A DNA stretch of 64,000 nt from Sphingomonas pituitosa NBRC 102491 (GCF_001598435.1 NZ_BCYY01000010.1:62001-126000); one strand, 5' to 3'; positions 34,063-43,293 are shown, counted from the first letter of the stretch. The notes: generated from the sequence alone by a model not told the origin. Made by a program: numbers and translations.

Positions 34063-34500
34063 TCACCTCGCGCCGATCGGCGCGGCAATGTTAGCAACCA
34101 GTGCTTCCAGCTCGATCGCAGCACGATCGGCGCGGTCCCGGCTCCAATCGGTGCGGTGCTGGCGGTGGAACCCGCCTTCCATGAAGAACGGATGCGCGTC
34201 GTCGATCAGCCGCTCGATTGCAGTCTGTAGCGCGAGCCCTTCGGCCCGCGCGGTGTCAGCGGCGCGGCGCAGGTCATGACCGATGCGGCGGTTGGCGGCG
34301 TCGGAGTAGCCGCGGGAGGCGAGATAGCTTTTCAGCGCCAGCTCCAGCGCGATGGCGAGGCGATGGTATCGGTCCTGCAGTCGGTCATGATAGGCGTCCT
34401 CCGGCGTGGCCCGAAGGAACCCGCGCGCGTTCGCCGCCAGCGTCCGCGCTAAGGCTAGGTCAGGCTGTGCCACGTGGCACACCTGACTGCCCTCGGTCAC
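34063..34500 (-). CDS. HEPN-like hypothetical protein
   Basis: A 145-residue protein; GTG 34500 overlaps the stop of the membrane-protein gene (GTGA). LAIALELALKSYLASRGYS followed by IGHDLRRAADTARAEG is the helix pattern of HEPN proteins, with an R..H-type polar stretch but no clean RxxxxH motif. HEPN proteins are often RNases of defence or toxin systems, or substrate-binding partners of nucleotidyltransferases. No MNT partner is adjacent. The third parS-like palindrome lies inside its first codons. Confidence 0.62.
   Translation of the reverse strand: MTEGSQVCHVAQPDLALARTLAANARGFLRATPEDAYHDRLQDRYHRLAIALELALKSYLASRGYSDAANRRIGHDLRRAADTARAEGLALQTAIERLIDDAHPFFMEGGFHRQHRTDWSRDRADRAAIELEALVANIAAPIGAR
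34466..34481. promoter_or_regulatory. parS-like palindrome, copy 3
   Basis: TGTGCCACGTGGCACA, a perfect 16-bp palindrome identical to the cores of copies 1 and 2. Here it lies within the start of the HEPN-like gene, so it is kept despite being coding sequence. Confidence 0.58.
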
Positions 34501-34826
34501 AGCCACCGCCCCCGAAGGCTCGCGTCGAACTCGACGGCGAGGGTGACGGCACCCGCGATCAACGCGGCGAGCGCGAACAGCGCGAGCCGCGCCGGGATGC
34601 TGGGGCGCGGTCTGCCGGTGTCGGTAATGGCGATGGCGGCCCCGATTCCGAGCGCGAGGATCAGCGCCGGCCCCAGCTCGTAGAGAATCAGGCCGGGGAG
34701 GCGGTTGGGGAGCAGGTAGGGGAAATTGCGTATGACGCGACCGGTCAGGACGGCGCCGGTGACGAGGGACAGTGCCATGCCCCAACGGCCGATCAGGACA
34801 GCGGCGGGAGAACCGCGCTCAAGCAT
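34497..34826 (-). CDS. small membrane protein
   Basis: About 109 residues from ATG 34826 (an ATG at 34844 is also possible). Three hydrophobic helices: WGMALSLVTGAVLTGRVI, LILYELGPALILALGIGAAIAI, and LALFALAALIAGAVTLAV. No family is recognised. It is translationally coupled to the HEPN-like gene by a 4-bp overlap, so the two may form a functional pair in the inner membrane and cytoplasm. Confidence 0.62.
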   Translation of the reverse strand: MLERGSPAAVLIGRWGMALSLVTGAVLTGRVIRNFPYLLPNRLPGLILYELGPALILALGIGAAIAITDTGRPRPSIPARLALFALAALIAGAVTLAVEFDASLRGRWL

Positions 34827-34982
34827 TGGAGCGGTTTCCCGCACAAGCTACGCCCGCCCGGGAGGGCGGCCCGCTGTGGCCTAGTTCGATCGTCACCCGC
34901 ATGGGCGGAAACCCGGTGACGGGGTTCCGTGAAGCGGCGCAGCGCGCCGCGGAGTAGAGCACGGGCCGAAGGCAGGCCCGGC

Positions 34983-35582
34983 TTACTGCTTGATCGTCCC
35001 TACGTTGCATCCCTGCGGCACCTGTGCCCTGCGAACAGCAAGTTGACGCATCGCCTCATAGTCGACGCCCCAAAGTCCTGCCCTTCTCGCTGCGGCTTTC
35101 TGCATCAAATCGACATAGGCTCCACCTGAAAACACCCGGTAATCGACGGCATAGCCCTGAGCGACCATTGTAGCTCCGACACTCGCTTTATTCGCGGGAA
35201 AGCGACATGCTAGATTCAAGCGTCCGTAACTCTTCGGATCGGTCCGGCACTGGTTCTCTCGACGAAGCGCGTAGTCGAACATCGACACGGAACAATCCAT
35301 CCCTCCGTCTCGCGTCGCCAACCCCCGCAACACGTCTGTCGACATGGCTTTGAGCTGTGGCAAGTCATCGTCGGGCGCGTCGATCCCGACGACACGCACC
35401 CGCCCGTTGGCAAAATCGACGGTATCCCCATCGATGATTCTCGGCGTCGTCGATGAAAGCCGCGTTTTCGAGACGTCGATCAACGACTGCTTGTTCTGTG
35501 AAATTGCGTAGCTCGCGACGATCAGGAACGTCGCGCCCATCGTCCATCGCTGGAACCGCGTCGCTCCCGGAAACAGCTTCAT
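34983..35582 (-). CDS. thermonuclease-like (SNase-fold) exported protein
   Basis: A 199-residue protein with a hydrophobic N-terminal segment (MGATFLIVASYAISQ) that could anchor or export it. RIIDGDTVDFANGRVRVVGIDAPD (residues 48-71) is the staphylococcal-nuclease signature with the calcium-binding Asp residues. The downstream catalytic pair is less clear: YGRLNLACRFPANKASVGATMVAQGYAV corresponds to the second half with the usual YGR, but the standard Glu-Arg arrangement is weak. Plasmid SNase-like proteins are common near transfer genes. Likely a nuclease, possibly degenerate. Confidence 0.78.
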   Translation of the reverse strand: MKLFPGATRFQRWTMGATFLIVASYAISQNKQSLIDVSKTRLSSTTPRIIDGDTVDFANGRVRVVGIDAPDDDLPQLKAMSTDVLRGLATRDGGMDCSVSMFDYALRRENQCRTDPKSYGRLNLACRFPANKASVGATMVAQGYAVDYRVFSGGAYVDLMQKAAARRAGLWGVDYEAMRQLAVRRAQVPQGCNVGTIKQ

Positions 35583-35715
35583 AGCGAACGGATCTCGCGC
35601 AAGAGGGGGTGACTACACGAAAGTGACGTATCTGCACGCTAAGGGCGAACAAATCCGGTACGATGCCAGCAGATGCTATTCGCAGGCTTTCCTGCCCCTT
35701 TTATGTGGTGCCGCC

Positions 35716-36373
35716 CTACGGGCGCCGATATGGGAGGGCGGCAATCCGATTGACCAACGATCGAGGTAGAACCCTGCTCGCCAAATATGTGAGCTGGTTG
35801 CCCATCCCCGGTATGGCGAAGGATTGCCGATAAACCAGAACGTGGACTGCATGGGCCGCGCACCGGTCAACGTCCATCAAACCCAACCTCCCCCACTTCA
35901 AATCGCTGAGGGCAGCCATGTCTGTGTCGATTCCACCGGGTGCAAAAGACCCAACACTCACTCCCGTCCCGGCAAGCTCCACGGAAAGCGCTCGCATGAG
36001 GGTGCTCACATAGGCTTTCGACGCGCCGTAGACCGCTTGGAAGGGCACGGATGTTTCGCCCGCCAGGCTCGACACGGCGATTACTGAGGATTCAAACGGC
36101 TGCTCCCTGAAAATCGCAATCAGGCGAGCCAGCAAATCCGTGAAACCGAGTATGTTTGTTTCAATTACCTCGGCATAAGTGTCGGCACGGCCTGCATCAA
36201 ATGAACCAACGCTCGTCATTCCGGCAACCAACAAAGCGGCTGTTACTTGCAATTCTGCAACCTTAGCCGCGATTTTCTCCCTGCCCTCGATTTCACGTTG
36301 ATCAGCCACTATAATCTCGCACGGCACATTGAACCGCTCGTCAATTTCGGTCTGTAGCTCCCGCAAGTTGTCG
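35716..36373 (-). pseudogene. short-chain dehydrogenase/reductase, N-terminus lost to an insertion sequence
   Basis: The frame covers about 217 residues of an SDR: NILGFTDLLARLIAIF, VIAVSSLAGETSVPFQAVYGASKAYV with the catalytic Ser-Tyr-Lys, and APGGIDTDM. The first ~35 residues, including the TGxxxGxG nucleotide-binding loop, are absent: upstream of LRELQTEIDERF the sequence changes at about 36374 into the end of an IS3-family element. Without the Rossmann loop it should not work. It has no functional link to its neighbours and probably came along with an earlier transposition. Confidence 0.78.
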
Positions 36374-36425
36374 TGGACTTGCCCCGGAAAAGTGGAGAGT
36401 TCCCTTGAGGTGAAAGGCGAACTCG

Positions 36426-36719
36426 ATGACGAAGCAGCGACGTTTCACGAAGGAATTCGAGGAGGAAGCGGTCCGACTGGTGGCGACCAGTGGACGCACG
36501 CAACGGGAGATAGCGGAGGATCTGGGTGTCGGGCTATCGACGCTGGTGCGCTGGATCGGCCGCAGCCGGGATCGTTTGGTGGAGGCACCCGGTCAAGCGC
36601 CGCAGGCAGATATGGCTGCCGAGTTGAAGCGGCTTCGGCGGGAGAACGAGATCCTCCGGCAGGAGCGTGACATACTGAAGCGGGCGACCGCTTTTTTCGC
36701 CCGGGAGGGAAGTCGATGA
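36426..36719 (+). CDS. IS3-family transposase OrfA
   Basis: A 97-residue protein with the HTH_Tnp_1 fold: RRFTKEFEEEAVRLVATSG, then REIAEDLGVGLSTLVRWI, followed by a leucine-zipper-like coil (LKRLRRENEILRQERDILKRATAFF). This is the DNA-binding subunit of IS3-type elements. Its stop overlaps the orfB start (ATGA, 36716-36719), where the two frames are normally joined by -1 frameshifting. Confidence 0.92.
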   Translation: MTKQRRFTKEFEEEAVRLVATSGRTQREIAEDLGVGLSTLVRWIGRSRDRLVEAPGQAPQADMAAELKRLRRENEILRQERDILKRATAFFAREGSR

Positions 36720-37309
36720 AGTTCACGCTCATCGATCGGGCGAGAAAGGATTTCCCGGTCCACCGCCTCTGCCAGGTACTCGGCGTCAGCCAGAGCGGCT
36801 ATTTCGCCTGGAAGGATCGCCCGGCCAGTCGGCGCCAGCGCGACGACATGGTGATGCTGGCGCATGTCCGCTCGGGGTTCGCGCTGTCGAACGGCACGTA
36901 CGGCAGTCCACGCATGACGCGCGAGTTGCAGGATGATGGCTTTGCCATCGGGCGGCGTCGCACGGCGCGGCTGATGCGCGAGAACGGCCTGCGCGCCCGG
37001 CAGAAGCGCCGGTTCAAACGGACGACCGACAGCGAACACGCCTGGCCGATCGCGCCGAACATCATCGACCAGGATTTCACCGTGACCGCGCCCAACCAGA
37101 AGTGGGGCGTCGACATCTCGTATGTCTGGACCAGAGAGGGGTGGCTCTATCTGGCCGTGGTCATCGACCTGTTCTCCCGTCGCGTCGTCGGCTGGGCTGT
37201 CGGCGACCGGCTGCACCGCGATCTCGCGCTGGCGGCGCTGCGCAAGGCCCTCGTCCTGCGGCGTCCGCCCCAAGGGCTCATTCATCATTCGGACCGCGGC
37301 AGCCAATAT
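36716..37309 (+). pseudogene. IS3-family transposase OrfB, truncated
   Basis: The integrase-type DDE domain is visible with its first Asp in WGVDISYVWTREGWLYLAVVID and its second in LIHHSDRGSQY; the third catalytic residue (Glu) and the rest are gone. The frame breaks exactly after the Tyr codon at 37307-37309, where the Tn3 terminus starts. A 20-residue read-through into the transposon follows and is not real. HTH_21 (TYGSPRMTREL and YRR-like GRRRTARLMRENGL) precedes the catalytic part. Inactive. Confidence 0.9.
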
Positions 37310-37357
37310 GGCGTCACCTCAAGGTTTGTTCGCCAGACAACGATTTCTCGGACATAA
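37310..37357. repeat. left terminal inverted repeat of the Tn3-family transposon
   Basis: Starts GGCGTCACCTCAAGG and ends GGACATAA. It matches the reverse complement of 43869-43916 at 41 of 48 positions. Confidence 0.85.
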
Positions 37358-37369
37358 GCGGAACATGGG

Positions 37370-40339
37370 CTACGCTACACGCTTCAACCGCGCCATTGGC
37401 TCGTTGAGTGGGTGGAATTCACCTGCTGGAAGTCGCCTGGCCTGCTCCCAGAGGTAATCGCCGGTCAGACTGATGTGCGCCCAGCCCATCGGAGAAAGGT
37501 GCGCAAGCAGTGCCGCATCGAACGTCGTGCCGACAGCGTTGAGGTGCTGGGCGGCCCGGTCGAGATAGACCGTGTTCCAGTAGGAAATCGCCGCAATCAG
37601 CAGGTTCAGCCCAGATGCGCGAAATTCCTGATTTTCCAGCGAGCGATCGGTGAACCGACCCTGCCGGTTGGTATAGATGGCGGCGGCAAGCGTGTGCCTC
37701 GCCTCGCCTTTGTTGAGACCGGCCTGACAGGCACGTCGCAGTTCCGGTTGTTCAAGCCAATCGAGCGTGAACAAAGTGCGCTCGATACGGCCCAGTTCAG
37801 CCAATGCAAAATCCAGCCTGTTCTGGCGTTTGTAGGCGGCAAGTTTTCGCAAGATTACTGACGGCGCCACCGTGCCATCCTTGATTGAGGCGACAATCCT
37901 GACGATGTCATCCCAATCGGCCTCGATCGCTGCCGTTTTGATGGTGCGGCCCATCAGATTTTCGATGCCCTTGTATGTCGATGGCGCAGCGATCGAACCC
38001 AGCTTGCGGTCGCCAATATCGCGCAGCCGGGGCGCGAAGCGGAACCCGAGTAGGTGGCAGAGTGCGAAAACATGATCGGTGGCGCCGCCGGTATCGGTAT
38101 AGTGCTCATGCAACGGAAGGTTGCCGGCGCCCAGGACAAGCCCGTCGAGCACGTAAGGCGCTTCACCTGCCGTCGCGGACATGATCCGTGATCCGAATGA
38201 TGCGAAGTGATCGGAAAGGTGAGAATAGATTTTCACGCCAGGTTCGGCGCCATATTTGGCATTGACGTCCGCCGCCCCTGAACGGCTCCGCCCCGACCGG
38301 AAGAACTGGCCATCGGACGACGAACTGGTGCCAGCGCCCCAATGCCGCGCGAAGGGTAATTCGTGATGGGCTGAGATGATCATGGCCAGCGCGGCCTGAT
38401 AGTTCTCGGGTGAAAGATACCAGTTGTGCGTCCATGCGAGTTGGGCATAGCTGACGCCTTCGCTGGCATTGGCCATCCGCTCCAGCCCGAGGTTGGTGCC
38501 ATCAGCCAGAATTGCGGCGAGTACCGTGCTGGGGTTGTCGTGCTCCTTGCCTGAGCGCAGGTCACGGAATGCGTTCAAAAAACCAGTGCGTTCGGCGACT
38601 TCAAGCAGCAGCTCGGTGATGCGCACGCGGGGAAGCAGGGTATCGAGCTTGCGATCGAGGGCTTCAGCTTCCGGTGGGGTGACAGGCGGCATTTGCTGAA
38701 GCTTGAGCCGGTCTCGTTCGAGCGACACTCCCTCAAGCTTGTTTGTTTTCAACTGCTTGGCAAATCGGCGCAGCCGCCAGTCAAGATTTCGTGCCCGGTC
38801 AGCGAGGTAGGATGCAGCATTTGAATCGAACGGAAGCACATCCGCCACTTTGGCGGCGTCGCGCCGACCCAGCAAATAGGCATCGAAGCGCTGATAGTTG
38901 CGGGTTCCCTCGATCCATACATCACCGGCGCGCAAACGATCACGCAAGGTTGCCATGATCGCAATTTCATAACGTCGGCGGTCGATACGGCCGCTTTCGG
39001 TGATGAGACGCTTCCACTGCCGATTGGGGAATGGCAGTGGAACGCCATCGGGAAGGTCGCGCGACTTTCGTGTGTTCGCATCGCGAATGACATCGATGGC
39101 TTTGATCAGTGCCGTCCCTGTTCCAGACGCCTTGAAGGTGAAGGCGTCCAGAAATGCCGGGCTGAAACGCCGTAGCGTGGCGTAACGCTCGGTTGCCGTT
39201 ACCAGTGCGTCCTCGCCGGCAAGATCAGCAAGGGCATCTACTTGGGCCTTTGCCGCAACAAGCCGGTGCCAGCCCACCGCTTCGTCAATCAATTCGAGCG
39301 GATCGCCGCCATTCTGGACAGCCTCATCAAGTGCTGTAATCGTGGCGCCAAACAGCCGCATGAGTTGCCCCACCGACTGAATACTATCTTGGTAGCGACG
39401 CTCGCGCCCACGCCGCGCGCGCGTGAACATGCCGCCGATAAGTCGGTCAAACATTTGGATCGCGGCATCGGCAAGTCTGGCCTCAAGGTCGATCACTGCG
39501 GCCGTCAACGTCGCCCGCCTGCGATTGACGCTGTAATCCGAAAGCAGGAATGCCGGTGCCACGCCGCCCTCGCGGACAAATTGGGCAAAGCGGAATTCCG
39601 GAATGGCGCCCCCAACTACCGGGTGGATACCTATGCCGCGAACATAGCGCAGGCGCTCAAGCAAGCCATTGATATTGGCCGCAGTCGGGGCTTCTTCGAA
39701 ATTACGCAACCACGCCAGCGGTGTCATGCCGAAATCCGGGTTGTTGATTACGAGTTCGTCTAGCCGTGTCAGTTCAGCAGAGCTGAGGCCTTCGACGATT
39801 GCGGCTGCGGCAGCTTTGCGTGCGCGTGCCCGGCCAGCAAGACCGGCGCGTTCCAGTGTGTCGCCTGACGGAAGAATGAACCGCTCACCCTTCAGGCCAA
39901 CCATGAGGGCGCGAACAATCGGTTCACCTCTGTCTGTATACTCGGCGGCTTGCGCGGCAAGATTCAGGGCAAGTGCCAGGTCGCCGCGTCGAAACGGGCG
40001 TATGCCAAGATAACGCGCCACGAGATCGGCATGATCGGTACGGGTTTGCGCGCGCTGACCATATGCAGAGAAGGAGGAAGGATCGACGAATAACTGTGCC
40101 GCGAGGTACTGAAGAATGACGTCGGGAAGCCCGATCTCGGGTTGCAGACCAAAGCCGGGATGTCGCATCAAAGCGATTTGTGCAGCCAGACCGAGGCGAT
40201 TTGCTGGACCATAGCGGCGCCCAACCAATTCAACATCTTCCGCAGAAAGGGTATAATGCCCAATGATCGCGGTTTCTTGGACAGGAGGATCGAACAGGCG
40301 CCGGCGCTCGTCTCCGGTCAGAAGTCGGCGTCGTGCCAT
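37370..40339 (-). CDS. tnpA: Tn3-family transposase TnpA
   Basis: 989 residues; the start MARRRLLTGDERRRLFDPP at 40339 follows a ribosome site (GGGAGAG) and is preferred over an upstream frame. The N-terminal half is the DUF4158-type DNA-binding region and the C-terminal half (after about residue 600) the catalytic domain, including SSSDGQFFRSG with the first Asp, YSHLSDHFASF, DTGGATDHVFALCHLLGFRFAPRLRD with the second, and a Glu near the C-terminus. Replicative transposition via cointegrates, resolved by TnpR. Full length for the family, with no frameshift. Confidence 0.95.
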   Translation of the reverse strand: MARRRLLTGDERRRLFDPPVQETAIIGHYTLSAEDVELVGRRYGPANRLGLAAQIALMRHPGFGLQPEIGLPDVILQYLAAQLFVDPSSFSAYGQRAQTRTDHADLVARYLGIRPFRRGDLALALNLAAQAAEYTDRGEPIVRALMVGLKGERFILPSGDTLERAGLAGRARARKAAAAAIVEGLSSAELTRLDELVINNPDFGMTPLAWLRNFEEAPTAANINGLLERLRYVRGIGIHPVVGGAIPEFRFAQFVREGGVAPAFLLSDYSVNRRRATLTAAVIDLEARLADAAIQMFDRLIGGMFTRARRGRERRYQDSIQSVGQLMRLFGATITALDEAVQNGGDPLELIDEAVGWHRLVAAKAQVDALADLAGEDALVTATERYATLRRFSPAFLDAFTFKASGTGTALIKAIDVIRDANTRKSRDLPDGVPLPFPNRQWKRLITESGRIDRRRYEIAIMATLRDRLRAGDVWIEGTRNYQRFDAYLLGRRDAAKVADVLPFDSNAASYLADRARNLDWRLRRFAKQLKTNKLEGVSLERDRLKLQQMPPVTPPEAEALDRKLDTLLPRVRITELLLEVAERTGFLNAFRDLRSGKEHDNPSTVLAAILADGTNLGLERMANASEGVSYAQLAWTHNWYLSPENYQAALAMIISAHHELPFARHWGAGTSSSSDGQFFRSGRSRSGAADVNAKYGAEPGVKIYSHLSDHFASFGSRIMSATAGEAPYVLDGLVLGAGNLPLHEHYTDTGGATDHVFALCHLLGFRFAPRLRDIGDRKLGSIAAPSTYKGIENLMGRTIKTAAIEADWDDIVRIVASIKDGTVAPSVILRKLAAYKRQNRLDFALAELGRIERTLFTLDWLEQPELRRACQAGLNKGEARHTLAAAIYTNRQGRFTDRSLENQEFRASGLNLLIAAISYWNTVYLDRAAQHLNAVGTTFDAALLAHLSPMGWAHISLTGDYLWEQARRLPAGEFHPLNEPMARLKRVA

Positions 40340-40430
40340 TTTGCTCTCCCGCTGAGGCGAATAACAAAATTGACACCAAAGCGGCTTGCACTGGAGGGAG
40401 GCCATTCGTTGCCGGTTGATCCCCGAGCAA

Positions 40431-41849
40431 TCACCCGGCGCAGCAAGACAGTTTGGCGACATCCTTATCAAACGTTTGGGCCGCCAGTTTGAGGCCTTCC
40501 ACAGTGGTCAGGTAAGGAAATATCGTTGCACCCAATTCCAGGGTGGTCATGCCGTGTTTGATCGCCAGCACCAGTGTCTGGATCGAATCCGCGCCTTCGG
40601 GTGCCATGATCTGGCCGCCCAGCAAACGGTCGTTCGCCTTGTCGGCAATCAGTTTGATGAGACCCCGCGTATCGCGTGCTGCCAGTGCCCTTGGCACAGC
40701 ATCGAGCGGGAGCAGCGAAACCTTGATGTCCAGGCCTTGCGCCCGTGCTGTCGTTTCAGTGAGGCCGGCGCTGGCGACTTGCGGGTCGGTGAAGACGACG
40801 GATGGCATGGAGGAATTGTCGTAGCGGTATTGGTTGCCCGTCACCGCGTTGCGCGCGGCCAGTTTTGCGCCATAGGCGGCCATGTAGACGAACTGGTCCC
40901 GTCCCGTTACATCGCCCGCCGCGTAAATGCCTGGAACCGACGTTTCGAGGTGGTCATCGACGACGATTCCACCATTACGGGCAAGCACTATGCCGCGCTC
41001 CTCCAGCCCAAGCCCGTCGCTATTGGGTCGGCGTCCGGTGGCGATGAGCACCTGTTCCGCCGCGACGGTGTCACAATGCCCCTCGCAGGTCAATTCGACC
41101 CCGCTCTGTGTTTGGGCGATACGCTGATAGCCGACACCTGCGCAAACCCGCACGCCCTCGGCTTCCAAATAGTTTTTCAGCGCGGCACTCACTTCCGGGT
41201 CCATTTCGGGGAGCAGGCGGCTTCGGCAGCAGATGGTGACATCAACGCCCAGACGCGAAAACATCTGTCCCAGTTCTACCCCGATCACCCCGCCACCGAT
41301 CACCAGCAGCGATTTGGGCAAGCGATCCAGCGCCAGCGCCGATGTGCTGGTTAGGTAGGGCACGCTGTCCATCCCCGGAATCGGCGGCACGGCGGCGTGC
41401 GCACCCATCGCCAATATGACCTTGCCGACCTTCATGGGCGCATCGCCGACAATCAGCGCACCATCGGCAAAGCGTGCCTTGCCCTCGATATAGCTCACAC
41501 CGTCATAGGCGGGCAGCAGATCGACATATTTTTTTTGGCGCAGCGTCGTGACAAGATCGTCCTTCGACGCCGCCAATACGGACCAGTCATCCATCTGGAC
41601 AGCGCCCCCAAGGCCGGGAAAGCGCGCGGCGGCAAGCCCACCATGCACCGCTTCGGCGGCGCGGATCAGCGTCTTGGAAGGAACGCAGCCAACATTGACA
41701 CAGGTGCCGCCAATCGTGCCGTGACCGACGAGCGCCACTTTCGCGCCCAGATCGGCAGCGGCGATCGCGGCGGAGTACCCGGCAGAACCCGCGCCGATGA
41801 CGGCCACGTCAAATCCTTCCTGCCCGGGGCGGTTGCAACAGTCGTTCAT
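40431..41849 (-). CDS. merA: mercuric reductase
   Basis: A 472-residue flavoenzyme that reduces Hg(II) to Hg(0) with NADPH in the cytoplasm. FAD site VAVIGAGSAGYSAAIAAADLG, redox-active disulfide GGTCVNVGCVPSK, NADPH site LLVIGGGVIGVELGQMF, and the C-terminal vicinal cysteine pair LSCCAG are all present. The N-terminal NmerA metal-binding domain is absent; a short DCCNRPGQEG lead remains, like many streamlined MerA proteins. Last gene of merTPA, driven by the operator at 42659-42689. Confidence 0.97.
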   Translation of the reverse strand: MNDCCNRPGQEGFDVAVIGAGSAGYSAAIAAADLGAKVALVGHGTIGGTCVNVGCVPSKTLIRAAEAVHGGLAAARFPGLGGAVQMDDWSVLAASKDDLVTTLRQKKYVDLLPAYDGVSYIEGKARFADGALIVGDAPMKVGKVILAMGAHAAVPPIPGMDSVPYLTSTSALALDRLPKSLLVIGGGVIGVELGQMFSRLGVDVTICCRSRLLPEMDPEVSAALKNYLEAEGVRVCAGVGYQRIAQTQSGVELTCEGHCDTVAAEQVLIATGRRPNSDGLGLEERGIVLARNGGIVVDDHLETSVPGIYAAGDVTGRDQFVYMAAYGAKLAARNAVTGNQYRYDNSSMPSVVFTDPQVASAGLTETTARAQGLDIKVSLLPLDAVPRALAARDTRGLIKLIADKANDRLLGGQIMAPEGADSIQTLVLAIKHGMTTLELGATIFPYLTTVEGLKLAAQTFDKDVAKLSCCAG

Positions 41850-41886
41850 TGCTTATCGCTTTCTTGAGGCGCTGGCGGCGCCCCGC

Positions 41887-42216
41887 TCAGTTTTGAATAG
41901 CGCGCGCCGGATAACCCGCGTTGGTTGATGCAGCGGCAATCGCAGCAGCATTGGTGCGGCGCGGGTTATAGGTTGCGCGCGCGGTCTTGGCTGCGAAATC
42001 GACCGTGACCGCCGTTACCCCGGCGACGCCTTCCATCGCCTTCTTCACGGTGATCGGGCAGGTGGCGCAGGTCATGTTCTCTATGGCAAAGGTGGTTTGC
42101 TTCTGAGCGGTTGCGGTAGCCGCGGGGCGATCTTGCGCCGTGCCACTAACTGCATAGGCGACCCCGCCGCCAGCCATAGCCAGCACGGCCATAGCGATAC
42201 ATACTGTCTTTTTCAT
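41887..42216 (-). CDS. merP: periplasmic mercury-binding protein MerP
   Basis: 109 residues: a signal peptide (CIAMAVLAMAGGGVAYA) and one heavy-metal-associated domain with NMTCATCPITVKKAM, the two cysteines that pick up Hg(II) in the periplasm and hand it to MerT. A linker of about 20 residues between signal and domain is longer than usual. Lies 12 bp after merT and 37 bp before merA. Confidence 0.95.
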   Translation of the reverse strand: MKKTVCIAMAVLAMAGGGVAYAVSGTAQDRPAATATAQKQTTFAIENMTCATCPITVKKAMEGVAGVTAVTVDFAAKTARATYNPRRTNAAAIAAASTNAGYPARAIQN

Positions 42217-42228
42217 GGGTATTTCCTT

Positions 42229-42624
42229 TCAATAGAACCAGGGTGCCCACCAGTCGATGGTGAGCGCCAGGATGGCGACGGCAAGGCCCAGCCACAGCAC
42301 CGCCTTGGTGGTCCAAGCCGATTGTGGACGAGCGCAGTAGGAACCGTCTTCACAGGGCGGTTTCGGCTTGAAATAGACATGCCAGAAGCCGTAGCCGAGC
42401 AGCGCGAGCGTTACGCCTGCGACATAGGGCTTGTAAGGTTCGAGCGCCGTCAGGTTGGCGATCCACGCGCCGGAAATTCCGAGCATAACCAACAGTAGCG
42501 GGACGACGCAGCAAGCCGAGGCGAGCCCCGCGCCGATCAATGCGCCCGCCGCAACCCAGTTTGCCTGCTTCGGCTCGTGGTTTTCGGTGAGGGCTGGCTG
42601 TCCCGCTTCCGGCGTTGAGACCAT
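42229..42624 (-). CDS. merT: mercury transporter MerT
   Basis: 131 residues from ATG 42624. Three membrane helices; helix 1 has the Cys pair (GAGLASACCVVPLLLVMLG) and the cytoplasmic loop a second one (KPPCEDGSYC). Takes Hg(II) from MerP into the cytoplasm for reduction. First gene after the MerR-controlled promoter, which it reads in the minus direction. Confidence 0.95.
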   Translation of the reverse strand: MVSTPEAGQPALTENHEPKQANWVAAGALIGAGLASACCVVPLLLVMLGISGAWIANLTALEPYKPYVAGVTLALLGYGFWHVYFKPKPPCEDGSYCARPQSAWTTKAVLWLGLAVAILALTIDWWAPWFY

Positions 42625-42658
42625 GGCTTGAATCCCTTGTTCCAACTGAGTGATTCGC

Positions 42659-42689
42659 AGTGTAGGCTCTGTAGCCACTACAGACTCAA
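42659..42689 (-). promoter_or_regulatory. mer operator-promoter
   Basis: On the minus strand, TTGAGT (42684-42689) and TACACT (42659-42664) are separated by 19 bp carrying the dyad CTGTAGTGGCTACAG. The over-long spacer is the mark of MerR-activated promoters. It fires merTPA; merR is divergent. Confidence 0.85.
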
Positions 42690-42700
42690 GAGGTATTTTC

Positions 42701-43123
42701 ATGGAGCAACAGGTCGGCATCTTGCGTGCCCAGCTTGCCCGGAAAACAGGCTGCAATCTCGAAACCATCCGCTATTACGAGAAGGTGGGATTGCTGCCGG
42801 GGCCGCCTCGCAGTTCCAACGGCTACCGCGTCTATTCGCCGGAACTGGTGCAAAGGTTGCAGTTCATCCTGCGCGCGCGCGACCTTGGCTATGCAATGGA
42901 TGAGATACGGTCATTGTTGTCGCTCACCGATACCGGTGCACAAACCTGCGCGGAGGTTATGGCGAGAACCGAACTCCACCTTGAAGATGTCCGCCGCCGC
43001 ATTGCAGATTTGCAGAAGATAGAGGTGACGCTGGCGACCACGTTAGCCAGATGCACTGGAGATGACGTTGCCGAATGTCCCATCCTGGAAGCACTCCAGT
43101 TTTTACCCCATCAAGGCAATTGA
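42701..43123 (+). CDS. merR: mercury-responsive regulator MerR
   Basis: 140 residues from ATG 42701. Winged HTH with CNLETIRYYEKVGLL, dimerisation helix, and the metal site cysteines in QTCAEVMAR and RCTGDDVAECPIL. Represses and, with Hg(II), activates the merT promoter by twisting the 19-bp spacer. Divergent from merTPA and adjacent to its operator. Confidence 0.95.
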   Translation: MEQQVGILRAQLARKTGCNLETIRYYEKVGLLPGPPRSSNGYRVYSPELVQRLQFILRARDLGYAMDEIRSLLSLTDTGAQTCAEVMARTELHLEDVRRRIADLQKIEVTLATTLARCTGDDVAECPILEALQFLPHQGN

Positions 43124-43152
43124 CGCCATCTTTGAGGGATTTGATTTTGTGA

Positions 43153-43285
43153 TGTCAGCTTGGAGTATAGCCTAACCGGACGTCAGGGCGCTACCGCGGT
43201 TTCTGTCAGATTAGGGTACTAAACGGAATTTGTTGACGAATGTCGTTGCGTATCATAGATTTCAACCTGACATTTTGATGGAGAG
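43153..43285. other. res site of the Tn3-family transposon
   Basis: Three candidate resolvase subsites between merR and tnpR: TGTCAG...GACGTCA (from 43153), TGTCAG...TTGACGA (from 43206), and TGTCGTTGCG...CTGACA (from 43241). Each is an inverted TGTC/GACA-type pair about 28-35 bp long, as in Tn3/Tn21 res. The third is next to the tnpR start. Confidence 0.6.
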
Positions 43286-43293
43286 AGTGCGCA

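Larger units (their letters stand above)
36374..37309 (+). mobile_element. IS3-family insertion sequence, right part deleted
   Basis: The element begins at about 36374 (TGGACTTGCCCCGGAAAAG at its terminus) inside the SDR gene and carries orfA and the first two thirds of orfB. It stops abruptly at 37309 where the terminal repeat of the Tn3-family transposon begins, so its right inverted repeat is missing and it can no longer move by itself. Confidence 0.82.

Noticed and set aside
34915..34945. Terminator after the 34.5-34.8 kb membrane gene
   Set aside because: GGAAACCC/GGGGTTCC can form a stem, but there is no U-tract and it lies upstream, not downstream, of the nearest minus-strand gene ends.
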